This document shows, one piece after another, positions 19,417-26,703 of a DNA stretch of 29,372 nt. A program made the position numbers and the translations under genes. The notes beneath the pieces are model-generated. The model was given only the letters and a program-made list of their open reading frames with translations, did not search any database and had not been told where the DNA came from. Each line of letters starts with the position of its first letter. Within the stretch, counting starts at the first letter, position 1. This DNA is from an uncultured Clostridia bacterium (GTDB taxonomy: Bacteria > Bacillota > Clostridia > Peptostreptococcales > Anaerovoracaceae), in the NCBI GenBank assembly GCA_934256595.1, contig CAKQOW010000026.1, positions 1 through 29,372 of the forward strand. Direction: 5' to 3'.

Positions 19417-19974
19417 TTAAACTTCCATAATTTCTTTTTCTTTGTTGGCTACGATTTCGTCGATGTCCTTAACAGCCTTGTCTATTTTTTTCTGAACATC
19501 TTCAAGCTCTGCTTTAAGATCATCTTCTGTAAGCTCGCCTGCTTTTTCCTGTTTCTTAAGCTCTTCGTTTGCTTCTCTTCTGAGATTTCTTATTGCAACC
19601 TTGTCTTCTTCGCCCATCTTCTTTACAGTCTTTGTGATTTCCTTACGACGCTCTTCTGTAAGAGGCGGAATTACCAGTCTGATTGTCTTGCCGTCATTTG
19701 ACGGGTTGAAACCCAGGTTGGCCGCCATTATCGCTTTTTCGATATCCTTGACTGTTGACGGGTCGAAAGGTATTACTGCGATTGTTCTAGGGTCAGGCGC
19801 TGAAATGTTGGCTATGTTTTTGATTGGCATTGTGCTGCCGTAGCATTCAGCCTGAACCTGATCCAGCAGCGCAGGATTTGCTCTGCCGGCTCTGACTGAG
19901 TTTAACTTCTCTTTTAAAACTTCTATGCTCTTGCTTATTTTTTCTTCAAGGTTTTTCTGTACGTCTACACTCAT
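19417..19974 (-). CDS. frr: Ribosome recycling factor
   Basis: RRF splits post-termination ribosomes together with EF-G. The 185 residues match the canonical length and two-domain fold: a long three-helix bundle opening with LEEKISKSIEVLKEKL and carrying the conserved VRAGRANPALLD, then the beta/alpha domain with VIPFDPSTVKDIEKAI, and the C-terminal bundle with IRNLRREANEELKK. The start ATG follows TTTGGAGGT. It lies 20 bases downstream of pyrH, the usual arrangement. Confidence 0.98.
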   Translation of the reverse strand: MSVDVQKNLEEKISKSIEVLKEKLNSVRAGRANPALLDQVQAECYGSTMPIKNIANISAPDPRTIAVIPFDPSTVKDIEKAIMAANLGFNPSNDGKTIRLVIPPLTEERRKEITKTVKKMGEEDKVAIRNLRREANEELKKQEKAGELTEDDLKAELEDVQKKIDKAVKDIDEIVANKEKEIMEV

Positions 19975-19994
19975 ATTTTACCTCCAAATATCTG

Positions 19995-20699
19995 TTATTC
20001 TACAAGTGTTCCTATATTCTCTCCGTATATCGCTTTGAGTACATTGCCTTTGTCTGCAATGCCGAATACGTGGATTTTGATGTTGTTGTCCATACAAAGC
20101 GATGCTGCTGTCGAGTCCATAACTTTGAGTTCCTTTTCGAGGACCTCCTTGTGTGTAAGTCTGTCGAATTTAACTGCATCAGGGTTTGTTTCAGGGTCGT
20201 CTGAATAAACCGCATCGACTTTTTTGGCAAGAAGTATAACCTCTGCCTCAATCTCGGCAGCTCTCAGCGCCGCCGCTGTGTCTGTCGAAAAGAACGGATT
20301 GCCTGTGCCCGCTCCGAAGATTACGACATTGCCGTCTTCAAGCTCTTTGATAGCTCTTCTTCTGACATACGGCTCTGCAATCTCAATCATCTCTATTGCA
20401 GTCTGAACTCTGGCCTTGAGGCCGACTCTCTCAAATGCGTCCTGAAGCGCCATAGCGTTGATTACAGTTGCCAGCATACCCATATAGTCCGCTGTGGCTC
20501 TGTCCATGCTTGCGCTGGTTCTGCCTCTCCAGAAGTTGCCTCCTCCGACAACGATAGCAACCTGAACGCCCAGATCGTGAACCTCTTTGACCTGCTCTGC
20601 CACTGTCTGCAGCATATCGTCATTAAGTCCTGTCCTGTCTGCTCCGGCCAGCGCTTCGCCGCTGATCTTCAAAAGTACCCGCTTGTATTTAGGTTCCAT
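19995..20699 (-). CDS. pyrH: UMP kinase
   Basis: PyrH phosphorylates UMP to UDP in pyrimidine nucleotide synthesis. The 234-aa protein is of the bacterial amino-acid-kinase-fold type: VLLKISGEAL (9-18), VVGGGNFWRG, MDRATADYMGM (binding region) and TGNPFFSTDTAA, followed by KKVDAVYSDDP. The start ATG follows AAAGGAG. In many Firmicutes rpsB and tsf immediately precede pyrH; here they are absent and a promoter with a short structured leader lies just upstream, making pyrH the first gene of the unit that runs to polC. Confidence 0.98.
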   Translation of the reverse strand: MEPKYKRVLLKISGEALAGADRTGLNDDMLQTVAEQVKEVHDLGVQVAIVVGGGNFWRGRTSASMDRATADYMGMLATVINAMALQDAFERVGLKARVQTAIEMIEIAEPYVRRRAIKELEDGNVVIFGAGTGNPFFSTDTAAALRAAEIEAEVILLAKKVDAVYSDDPETNPDAVKFDRLTHKEVLEKELKVMDSTAASLCMDNNIKIHVFGIADKGNVLKAIYGENIGTLVE

Positions 20700-20727
20700 T
20701 GTAGTTCTCCTTTGCTTGATTTTAAAA

Positions 20728-20744
20728 GGACACTTTATGTGTCC
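20728..20744 (-). promoter_or_regulatory. 5'-terminal stem-loop in the pyrH leader
   Basis: GGACAC (20728-20733) and GTGTCC (20739-20744) form a 6-bp stem with a five-base loop at the predicted 5' end of the pyrH transcript, followed on the minus strand by TTTTAAAATC. It could stabilise the mRNA 5' end or act as a weak attenuator. Confidence 0.4.
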
Positions 20745-20748
20745 CTTA

Positions 20749-20778
20749 ATTATATCATATATGTATTATCAGTTCCAA
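20749..20778 (-). promoter_or_regulatory. Probable sigma-A promoter for the pyrH-to-polC operon
   Basis: On the minus strand a consensus TATAAT (20754-20749) lies 18 bases from TTGGAA (20778-20773). The predicted transcript starts near 20742 and reaches pyrH after about 43 bases. It sits downstream of the terminator of the small gene, so pyrH starts a new unit. Confidence 0.7.
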
Positions 20779-20833
20779 TATATATTTGCGCTCTGAAAAA
20801 GTTTTCTGAAGCAGCCACGTAAAAGCTCGTTTT

Positions 20834-20868
20834 TAAAAAAAACGGCAGAGGGGGCTTATTCCTCTGCC
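20834..20868 (-). terminator. Rho-independent terminator of the 29-codon gene
   Basis: GGCAGAGG (20844-20851) and CCTCTGCC (20861-20868) form a perfect 8-bp stem. On the minus strand it is followed by one G and then eight T residues. It ends the small transcript before the pyrH promoter. Confidence 0.9.
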
Positions 20869-20919
20869 AAAAAAATATTTTCTAATATTTATTTAAAAGT
20901 GTAGTTTCTAACGTAGTTA

Positions 20920-21009
20920 TTATTTAAGTAAACCCTTTTCGACGATCATATCAATCATCTCAGCACAATCTTCAAAAGTCTTTTTGATACTCTCAAGTGC
21001 TCTACTCAT
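20920..21009 (-). CDS. Small protein of 29 residues, own transcription unit
   Basis: ATG at 21009 with AGAGGG seven bases upstream opens a 29-codon frame, starting MSRALESIKK and ending VEKGLLK, that stops at TAA with a second in-frame TAA directly after. It is flanked by a near-consensus promoter upstream and a strong terminator downstream, so the gene is complete and monocistronic. The peptide has no signal sequence; it is predicted as one amphipathic helix with five basic and six acidic residues and a single Cys. I do not recognise the family and assign no function. The alternative is that the roughly 220-base transcript acts mainly as a regulatory RNA. Codon structure and the ribosome site favour a real peptide. 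Confidence 0.7.
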   Translation of the reverse strand: MSRALESIKKTFEDCAEMIDMIVEKGLLK

Positions 21010-21071
21010 AATATCCCTCTTTTCTCTTAACCATCTTGTGGTTATTTTGATTTTTTCTTAACTACATTGTT

Positions 21072-21100
21072 ATTATACCACTATCATTTGTGGTTTTCAA
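21072..21100 (-). promoter_or_regulatory. Sigma-A promoter of the 29-codon gene, with embedded inverted repeat
   Basis: On the minus strand TTGAAA (21100-21095), 17 bases, then TATAAT (21077-21072). The spacer holds an inverted repeat, ACCAC/GTGGT (21077-21081 and 21090-21094). A related repeat, AACCA/TGGTT, lies in the 5' leader at 21029-21043; both share AACCACAA on the minus strand. The pair may be operator sites. Confidence 0.75.
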
Positions 21101-21314
21101 CAACTTTTATTAAACTAATTTGCTCTTTTTAACAAATTTATTTATGCCTTTATTTAAGATTTTTCAGTAAAATCACCATTTTGCTGTCTTTCCGGCCTCA
21201 TATTTTCTCATATACGCCCTGTTTTCAGCCGCTGTCCTGTCCTCCACGCTAAAAAAGAACAGATTTGCAGTTTATCGCTTTGCTCCTCTGTCCTTTTTAA
21301 TATATTCTTGCTTT
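21101..21314. other. Intergenic region with no convincing gene
   Basis: Between the small gene's promoter and the stop of the nucleotidyltransferase/phosphatase gene I see no intact gene and no clear terminator for the nine-gene operon. A roughly 30-codon minus-strand frame near 21173-21270 lacks a start with a ribosome site and may be an eroded gene end. Confidence 0.5.
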
Positions 21315-22502
21315 TTATACTTTCACAACTCTCACACCGCCGGTTTCGGGTTTTTGCCATGTATCCTCGACGCTTCCGCCTTTGAGATTGTTTTCAATAC
21401 ACCGTATAACGCCGCTGTGAGCCACTATGAATATTTCCTTACTGTCGTCTTTTTTAAGAATATCCGTCAGCGCTTTAACAACCCTGTACTGCAGGTCATA
21501 GAAGTTTTCGGCTTTGTTGCCGGTTTTGAATGAAAACAGGTTTTCCCCTCTTTTTTTGTACAGCTCCGGAAATTCCCGTTTGATATCCTCTATGTATCTG
21601 CCGTCCCAGCTTCCCAGATTCATTTCACGAAATCCCTTTACCTCTGTCACCTCATCACATATAAGCTGCGCCGTTTCCCTTGCTCTTTTGAGGTCACTGG
21701 AATATATTCTGTGTATATTTACCGGCAGCTTTGCTTTCGCCTCTTCTGCCTGCTTCCTGCCGGTCTCGCTAAGGGGCACATCTGTCTGCCCCAGAAATAT
21801 TTTGTCCTTATGCTGCTGCGGCTGCCCGTGCCTTATAAGGTAGAATGTTCTGCCTTTTGCAAGGTCTGAAAGAGCTTCCGGTTTCATACCCCGATTATAG
21901 AAAGCTTTAAGTTCTTCATAAGCTGCGAGGGTATCCATATCTAAAACAGTGCTTTCTCTGCCGGTTTCAACTCTTATCATAAGGTCATCATATTTGTCGG
22001 TTACACCTTTAAGTCCATTAGTACCGTCGTGACTCAGTATTTCATCTCTGTATTTCACAGGAATATACAGCGGGTGCCCTTTTTTGCCTCTGTAGCAGGG
22101 AACCACAAAGGAGCTGTCATCCTTTATCTGTGATACAAGCGCCTCTACCGTTTCCTTTTCCATCAGAGGACAGTCGACAGGTATCAGAAAAAAGCCTTTT
22201 AAAGCTTCATCTGTTTTTCTGACTCCCGCCTGTATTGATGTGAACATTCCCTCCGGAAAGTTTTCGTTATAGCTTTCGGTTACATCAAACCCGCTTATGA
22301 GGGATTGCAGAGTTTCCCGATTATGACCGCTTACAACCACTATATCCTTAATGCCTGCATCATAAAAAGAGGCGATAAGCCTTGCTATGACTGTCTTACC
22401 GCCTATATGAAGTCCGGGTTTGAAGCTTCCCATTCTCGATGAATAGCCTGCCGCAAGTATTACGGCTCCTATTCTGTTATTTACCGTAGCCTGCTCTGAC
22501 AT
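21315..22502 (-). CDS. MobA-like nucleotidyltransferase fused to histidine phosphatase
   Basis: This 395-aa protein has two domains. Residues 1-200 form a MobA/MocA-type NTP transferase, with the nucleotide-binding LAAGYSSRMG (16-25), K28 and the metal-binding PVDCPLM (108-114). Residues 215-395 form a phosphoglycerate-mutase-like histidine phosphatase, with RHG (224-226), SSDLKRARETA and a second catalytic His in AHSG (362). Separately these folds occur in molybdopterin cytidylyl- or guanylyltransferases and in alpha-ribazole phosphatase (CobC); the fusion suggests nucleotide activation plus phosphate removal on one cofactor pathway. It overlaps the XdhC-like gene by 26 bases and has GGGAGA upstream. 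From memory it resembles the DVU_1551 family; last gene of the operon. Confidence 0.87.
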   Translation of the reverse strand: MSEQATVNNRIGAVILAAGYSSRMGSFKPGLHIGGKTVIARLIASFYDAGIKDIVVVSGHNRETLQSLISGFDVTESYNENFPEGMFTSIQAGVRKTDEALKGFFLIPVDCPLMEKETVEALVSQIKDDSSFVVPCYRGKKGHPLYIPVKYRDEILSHDGTNGLKGVTDKYDDLMIRVETGRESTVLDMDTLAAYEELKAFYNRGMKPEALSDLAKGRTFYLIRHGQPQQHKDKIFLGQTDVPLSETGRKQAEEAKAKLPVNIHRIYSSDLKRARETAQLICDEVTEVKGFREMNLGSWDGRYIEDIKREFPELYKKRGENLFSFKTGNKAENFYDLQYRVVKALTDILKKDDSKEIFIVAHSGVIRCIENNLKGGSVEDTWQKPETGGVRVVKV

Positions 22503-23298
22503 TAATCATTTCTCCCGCAATGCTTACTGCAATCTCCTCCGGAGTTTCAGCGTGTATTTCAAGACCTATTGGTGAATATACCTTTTCAAATTCGCTTTCT
22601 TCAAAGCCTTCTTTTTTGAGCGCTTCATAAAGAACCTTGTTTTTGTTTCTGGAGCCTATCATTCCAAGATAAGCGCAAGGGAGTCTGAGGGCATCTCTTA
22701 AAACGTCAAGGTCGCCCAGATGACCTCTTGTAACGATTACTATATAGCTGTTTTCATCAATATCAAGGCCCTCAAAGGAATTCTTGAAAGAGTCGATGGT
22801 CTTTACCTCGTATGCGTCAGGGAAACGTTCTCTGTTGGAATACTCCTCTCTGTCATCTATTACAACTGTTCTGAAATTCACATATCTCAAAAGCTTCTCT
22901 GCTTCAAGCGCAACGTGTCCTGCGCCGAAAATGTATGCTGTGGTAATCTGTTCAAATTCCTCTTCAAAAGCTTCAGGATGAGCGGCATCCACATACTGTA
23001 TCAGAATATCGGCATCACCGCCGCATGCCATTCCTATGCCCTGCTCTGAAGTATCCAGTCTGAAATGAAACACTCTGCTTTTTTCCTTTGTCTTAAACAC
23101 CTCTGCCGCAAGTCCCTCAGTTTCGGCCTCTATCTTGCCGCCGCCTACGGTACCTATGGTGCTGCCGTCTTCCCTAACCAGCATGCACGCGCCTTTTTTT
23201 CTCGGTGTTGAACCCTCTGAATTTATTATCTTGCACATCACAAAGCTTTCGCCCTGCTCCAGCATATCTCTGCCGTGATAAATTACTTTCTGTGACAT
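22477..23298 (-). CDS. XdhC/CoxI family protein
   Basis: XdhC-type proteins bind molybdenum cofactor and help sulfurate and insert it into xanthine dehydrogenase-family enzymes; here that role is only an inference. The 273 residues contain both family parts: the N-terminal CoxI segment (EGSTPRKKGACM and IGTVGGGKIEAE, about 28-60) and the C-terminal Rossmann domain (GAGHVA at 125-130, then DDREEYSNRERFPDA and YLGMIGSR). ATG 23298 follows AGGAGGTAATT and lies two bases after the ligase-like gene's stop, so the 24 upstream codons of the open frame are not used. No molybdenum hydroxylase gene is in the window, which argues for a role tied to this operon. Confidence 0.88.
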   Translation of the reverse strand: MSQKVIYHGRDMLEQGESFVMCKIINSEGSTPRKKGACMLVREDGSTIGTVGGGKIEAETEGLAAEVFKTKEKSRVFHFRLDTSEQGIGMACGGDADILIQYVDAAHPEAFEEEFEQITTAYIFGAGHVALEAEKLLRYVNFRTVVIDDREEYSNRERFPDAYEVKTIDSFKNSFEGLDIDENSYIVIVTRGHLGDLDVLRDALRLPCAYLGMIGSRNKNKVLYEALKKEGFEESEFEKVYSPIGLEIHAETPEEIAVSIAGEMINVRAGYGK

Positions 23299-23300
23299 AA

Positions 23301-24227
23301 TTACCTCCTGTTTTTTACTCTGTCTATTCTCTTTAAAACACTTCCGCAGGCGCATTCCTCCGTAATCCATCTGGATATGTCACCTGTCCTGTATCGTATG
23401 AAAGGCATGGCCTTTCGGGTAAGTGTTGTAAATACTATCTCTCCCCACTGCCCGTCTGAAACGGGTCTGCCGGTTTCAGGGTTTATTATTTCAATATATA
23501 TATCGTTTTCTCTGATATGATAGCCTGATCCCTGTCCGCAGGACACAGCGCAGCCAAGTCCCATTTCCGTCATACCGTAATGCTCGAAAATCCGGCTGCC
23601 CCAGCTTCGTAAAATTCTCTGCCTTACACTCTCTGATACATAGTCAGAGGAAAGCAGCACTGTGCCTGCTCTTATATCGGGTCTTTCTTCGGAAAGCTCC
23701 GCAATATATTCGGGCGCTCCGATTGCGCAGTCGATATGCCCCTTAGGCTCAAAGCTGACCTCAACATCTGTTCTTTCGAGAGCTGTTTTTAAAAGCAGTC
23801 CTATCGAGCCCTCTGATGTGTGCGGAAACAGTATCAGCGCTCTTTCTCCTTTCCCTACCATAAACTGCATGCCGTTTGCAAAATAGTCAATGGTCAGTTC
23901 CTGATCCTCTGCGGTAAAATATATGCGTTTTGGTCTGCCTGTCGTGCCGCTTGTCTGAAGAGTTACAATTCTTGAAACCTCCGAGGCTCTGACGCATACC
24001 ATATCCTCACCGAAGTTTCTTAAATCCTCTGGAGTCGTAAAGGGCAGGCTTTCAAAATCACCGGTATCGCATTGCTTATAGAGCCTGCTGTAGAAGCTGC
24101 TGTTTCCTGCTGCATATTCTACGGTTTTTCTGAGCTTTTCTCTCTGATATTTTTCCAGCGCAGCTCTTGAGCTCATATCCAGCCTGTGCTTTTGGGCTAT
24201 CCACAGATCCAGCCATTTTCTGCTCAT
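23301..24227 (-). CDS. PaaK-like adenylate-forming enzyme without C-terminal domain
   Basis: This 308-aa protein resembles the phenylacetate-CoA ligase branch of the ANL superfamily, which adenylates carboxylates. Visible are the ATP-binding TSGTTGRPK (92-100), HYGMTEMG (216-223) and RYRTGDIS (278-285), followed by CAC (292-294). The protein stops about 15 residues later, where PaaK (roughly 430 aa) would continue into its mobile C-terminal domain. That domain carries the residues needed for the thioester half-reaction, so this may be a pure adenylating enzyme. The end is not a frameshift: the next gene follows with a proper ribosome site. Its ATG directly abuts the preceding gene's stop. From memory it matches the DVU_1553-type family. 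Confidence 0.85.
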   Translation of the reverse strand: MSRKWLDLWIAQKHRLDMSSRAALEKYQREKLRKTVEYAAGNSSFYSRLYKQCDTGDFESLPFTTPEDLRNFGEDMVCVRASEVSRIVTLQTSGTTGRPKRIYFTAEDQELTIDYFANGMQFMVGKGERALILFPHTSEGSIGLLLKTALERTDVEVSFEPKGHIDCAIGAPEYIAELSEERPDIRAGTVLLSSDYVSESVRQRILRSWGSRIFEHYGMTEMGLGCAVSCGQGSGYHIRENDIYIEIINPETGRPVSDGQWGEIVFTTLTRKAMPFIRYRTGDISRWITEECACGSVLKRIDRVKNRR

Positions 24228-24599
24228 CTAGCACTCCAGCTCAAGTATCTCAAATACATATTTAAGAGTTTCTTCGGTTATAACGGGGCATTTTTCGACC
24301 TTATTGATCGGCTGTCCTTCCATAAGATTACTGCAGATTTTATCTCCGAAGGCATCTTCAAACCAATCCTCAAGATCTGCGGCGTTTTCGGGGCCGGTCT
24401 TAGGATCTGCCAGATGCAGCAGACACTGTGCCGCCGTAAGCACTCCGCAAGGCTTCTCACAGTCAATATCTCCGCACAGCGCCGATATTGCTTCTATAAG
24501 GTCCTCGTTCTGCTTGTCCAGAGCCCGAAGTCCCATCTCCATAACCATCTGACTGCAGCAGTATCCCTGCAGTTTAAGCTCAAATAATTCTTCTTTCAT
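24228..24599 (-). CDS. C_GCAxxG_C_C family redox-type protein
   Basis: This 123-aa protein carries the C_GCAxxG_C_C pattern (PF09719 type): a tandem Cys pair in GYCCSQ (14-15), C42, C47, C51 and C59, then C89, C104 and a C-terminal C123. The family has unknown function; the spaced Cys suggest metal or Fe-S binding, or redox chemistry. It lies between the methyltransferase (four-base gap) and the ligase-like gene (zero gap), tightly coupled to both. From memory the neighbourhood matches the DVU_1555 family. Confidence 0.83.
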   Translation of the reverse strand: MKEELFELKLQGYCCSQMVMEMGLRALDKQNEDLIEAISALCGDIDCEKPCGVLTAAQCLLHLADPKTGPENAADLEDWFEDAFGDKICSNLMEGQPINKVEKCPVITEETLKYVFEILELEC

Positions 24600-24603
24600 A
24601 ATA

Positions 24604-25296
24604 CTACCTCTTTTGTGCTACAAGCATGAAATAGCCTGTATTCTTTTTATTTTTGACATTGCATATAATGCTGTCTTCTTTGCCGTCAAGTATTGTTTCT
24701 GCCATATACTGCGTAAGATCTTCCGTTCTGTCTTCAAAATGAGTTATTATGAATCCCATAGCTTCAAGCTGATCACCCAGAGGTCCTATTATGAATTTAC
24801 CATCATGGCGGAAATCAACAGCTCTGGCTGTCCTCTCCTCGCAGTCTCCCTCCTTATGTTTGCGCATGGCCTGTCTGTCTGCCTCTATCCTCACTGCTTT
24901 TATGAAGTTTTTTTCGGGGTTTATATGAAACAGGTCGCTTAATATGAGCCTGCCGCCTTTTTTGAGTACGCAGTAGGCTTCGTGAAGCGCTTCATCAGGC
25001 ATATTTATTACGGACAGTACACATTCCATAAACACACCGTCAAAGGTCTTTGAGGAGAAATCGTCAAGGAATTCACCGTCACCCAGTCTGATGTCAAGAT
25101 CGGGATTTGCCTTGCTGCCCTCTTCAATAAATCTTAAATTCATATCCACGCCGACACAGTCAAGACCGTATTCATCGGTGAGAAATCTCATGGTTTCTCC
25201 GCGTCCGCAGCCCACATCAAGAATTTTATCTCCTTTTTTAAAGCCTGCCGCCTCTGCCGCGCTTCTTGTTATATCAAAGTTTCCGGGTCTGAGCAT
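24604..25296 (-). CDS. Class I SAM-dependent methyltransferase
   Basis: This 230-aa Rossmann-fold methyltransferase contains motif I LDVGCGRGE (26-34), an acidic motif II (GVDMN) and LKKGGRLILSDLF at motif IV/V. It is expected to methylate a small molecule or an intermediate of the pathway encoded by its neighbours; the substrate is unknown. The start follows AAGGAGGTACAG. It lies 18 bases after the radical SAM gene and four before the C_GCAxxG_C_C gene. From memory the closest relatives are the DVU_1556-type methyltransferases found beside similar radical SAM proteins. Confidence 0.86.
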   Translation of the reverse strand: MLRPGNFDITRSAAEAAGFKKGDKILDVGCGRGETMRFLTDEYGLDCVGVDMNLRFIEEGSKANPDLDIRLGDGEFLDDFSSKTFDGVFMECVLSVINMPDEALHEAYCVLKKGGRLILSDLFHINPEKNFIKAVRIEADRQAMRKHKEGDCEERTARAVDFRHDGKFIIGPLGDQLEAMGFIITHFEDRTEDLTQYMAETILDGKEDSIICNVKNKKNTGYFMLVAQKR

Positions 25297-25314
25297 CTGT
25301 ACCTCCTTTTTAAT

Positions 25315-26691
25315 CTATTTTCTGTATATACTGTTGTATGCGCAAAACGGTATGAGTCTGTCATCGTCTGTAAGCTGCATCACTCTGCATCTTTTCAGTC
25401 TTTCTGCATCGAGATTGGAAAGGTCCATAAATGCCATTCCCGATACCGTAAACATATTTGATTTATAGTAGGTGATAAATTCGTCAAGGTCTGCAGGCTC
25501 GTCTGCGCAGCAGCAGCAGTTTTCCTCCGCAGGCGCTTCGCAGCAGCAGCTTTCGTCTGTTTCCTCATACTCGGGCAGGTCCCATTTGTTTAAAACAAAG
25601 TCCCTGTCCTTTCTGATTATTTCAAGGGGGTCGTGACTGTCACAGCAGCTTACCCCTGTTTTTTTTGTCTGCTCTGTTATGAGAGAGCGTATACTGCCGT
25701 CTTTTTCTCTCAGATAGGTTCCGTAGAAACAGCACATGGTATGACCTGTGGTTATCGGGCACAGGTCGCCTGTTTTGAACAGCCCGTCTGTCTGCTCCTC
25801 TATGGCGCGCATACAGTCAAACATTGTGACTCTGTTTTCGTAATCCTTATCGGGCACTCTGCCGAAAAAGCTGACCGGCTGGAAATGTATGCCCTTTACC
25901 ACATCTCTGTTTGCTATGAGAAATCTCATCATTTCCCCTATGTTGTCAAGGTTGACGTTTTTGACAACTGTAGGCACCAGTGTAACCGGAAGTCCTGCTC
26001 TCCTGCAGTTTTCGATTGCCAAAAGCTTCGTATCAAGCAGCGGCTCGTTTCTCATCTGCATATATATTTCATCGGTAGTGCCGTCAAACTGCAGATATAT
26101 TACGGAAGCTCCCGCGTCTTTGAGCTTCTTTGCGTAGCCCCTTTCCTCTGCTATTCTTCTGCCGTTGGTGTTTATCTGTATATACTCAAAGCCTTTGTCT
26201 CTGCCCATTCGGATTATCTCCGGCAGGTCGTCTCTGACCGTAGGCTCGCCACCGGAAAGCTGTATGTTGAATTCTCTTTCTTCGCCCAGCTCCAGCAGCA
26301 GATCATATTTTCGCTCTATTTCAGACAGCGGCATATCGCCTCCCGTATCCTCCGCCTCTGCAAAGCAGTAAGGGCAGTGCTGATTGCATCTGTCTGTCAC
26401 GTCTATGAGAACGCAGCAGGCAGTCTGCATGTGGTTTTCGCATGTGCCGCAGTGGAGCGGGCATTCTCCCGCAGCGCCTTTGGTTATGTTAACCTTTGGC
26501 GGTATGTTGACAACAGGGTGCTTTGTCCATCTGATATAGTCCTGCGGATTTCTTGCCACAAGAGCCGAAACCTCCCCGTGCTCAGGGCATTTTTTTCTTA
26601 TAAGCACTTTCCCTGCTTCAAGCACATATTCCGCCTCTACCGGCTTGTGACATACAGGGCATATGCTCTGTGTTTTTGATAGAGTTATCAT
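25315..26691 (-). CDS. Cysteine-rich radical SAM protein
   Basis: This is a radical SAM enzyme of 458 aa with the [4Fe-4S] motif CNQHCPYC (102-109), SGGEPTVR (146-153) and the barrel region through QFDG. It has an N-terminal CPVC(x20)CPEHG zinc-like element (11-39) and a second CPLHCGTC (77-84), the layout I recall from tetraether-lipid-synthase-like radical SAM proteins. It has 27 Cys, including the pairs 92-93, 320-321 and 349-350 and clusters at 382-384 and 392-395 in an acidic tail. Relatives called TrsS in database naming, as I remember it, are sometimes selenoproteins; no in-frame TGA is present here, so any such position would be Cys. The start follows GGGAGA. It is probably the catalytic centre of the operon. 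Confidence 0.87.
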   Translation of the reverse strand: MITLSKTQSICPVCHKPVEAEYVLEAGKVLIRKKCPEHGEVSALVARNPQDYIRWTKHPVVNIPPKVNITKGAAGECPLHCGTCENHMQTACCVLIDVTDRCNQHCPYCFAEAEDTGGDMPLSEIERKYDLLLELGEEREFNIQLSGGEPTVRDDLPEIIRMGRDKGFEYIQINTNGRRIAEERGYAKKLKDAGASVIYLQFDGTTDEIYMQMRNEPLLDTKLLAIENCRRAGLPVTLVPTVVKNVNLDNIGEMMRFLIANRDVVKGIHFQPVSFFGRVPDKDYENRVTMFDCMRAIEEQTDGLFKTGDLCPITTGHTMCCFYGTYLREKDGSIRSLITEQTKKTGVSCCDSHDPLEIIRKDRDFVLNKWDLPEYEETDESCCCEAPAEENCCCCADEPADLDEFITYYKSNMFTVSGMAFMDLSNLDAERLKRCRVMQLTDDDRLIPFCAYNSIYRK

Positions 26692-26703
26692 TCTTGTCTC
26701 CCT

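Noticed and set aside
21173..21270. A minus-strand frame of about 30 codons containing VEDRTAAENRAYMRKYEAG
   Set aside because: No ATG/GTG with a ribosome site, a stop just upstream and no recognisable family; at best an eroded gene end.
23301..24227. Considered the ligase-like gene a frameshifted full-length PaaK
   Set aside because: The C-terminal domain does not continue in another frame; the XdhC-like gene with its own ribosome site begins two bases later.
25633..26679. Long plus-strand open frame opposite the radical SAM gene
   Set aside because: Antisense shadow: Cys/Tyr/Val-rich composition, no ribosome site, and the minus-strand gene has clear family motifs.
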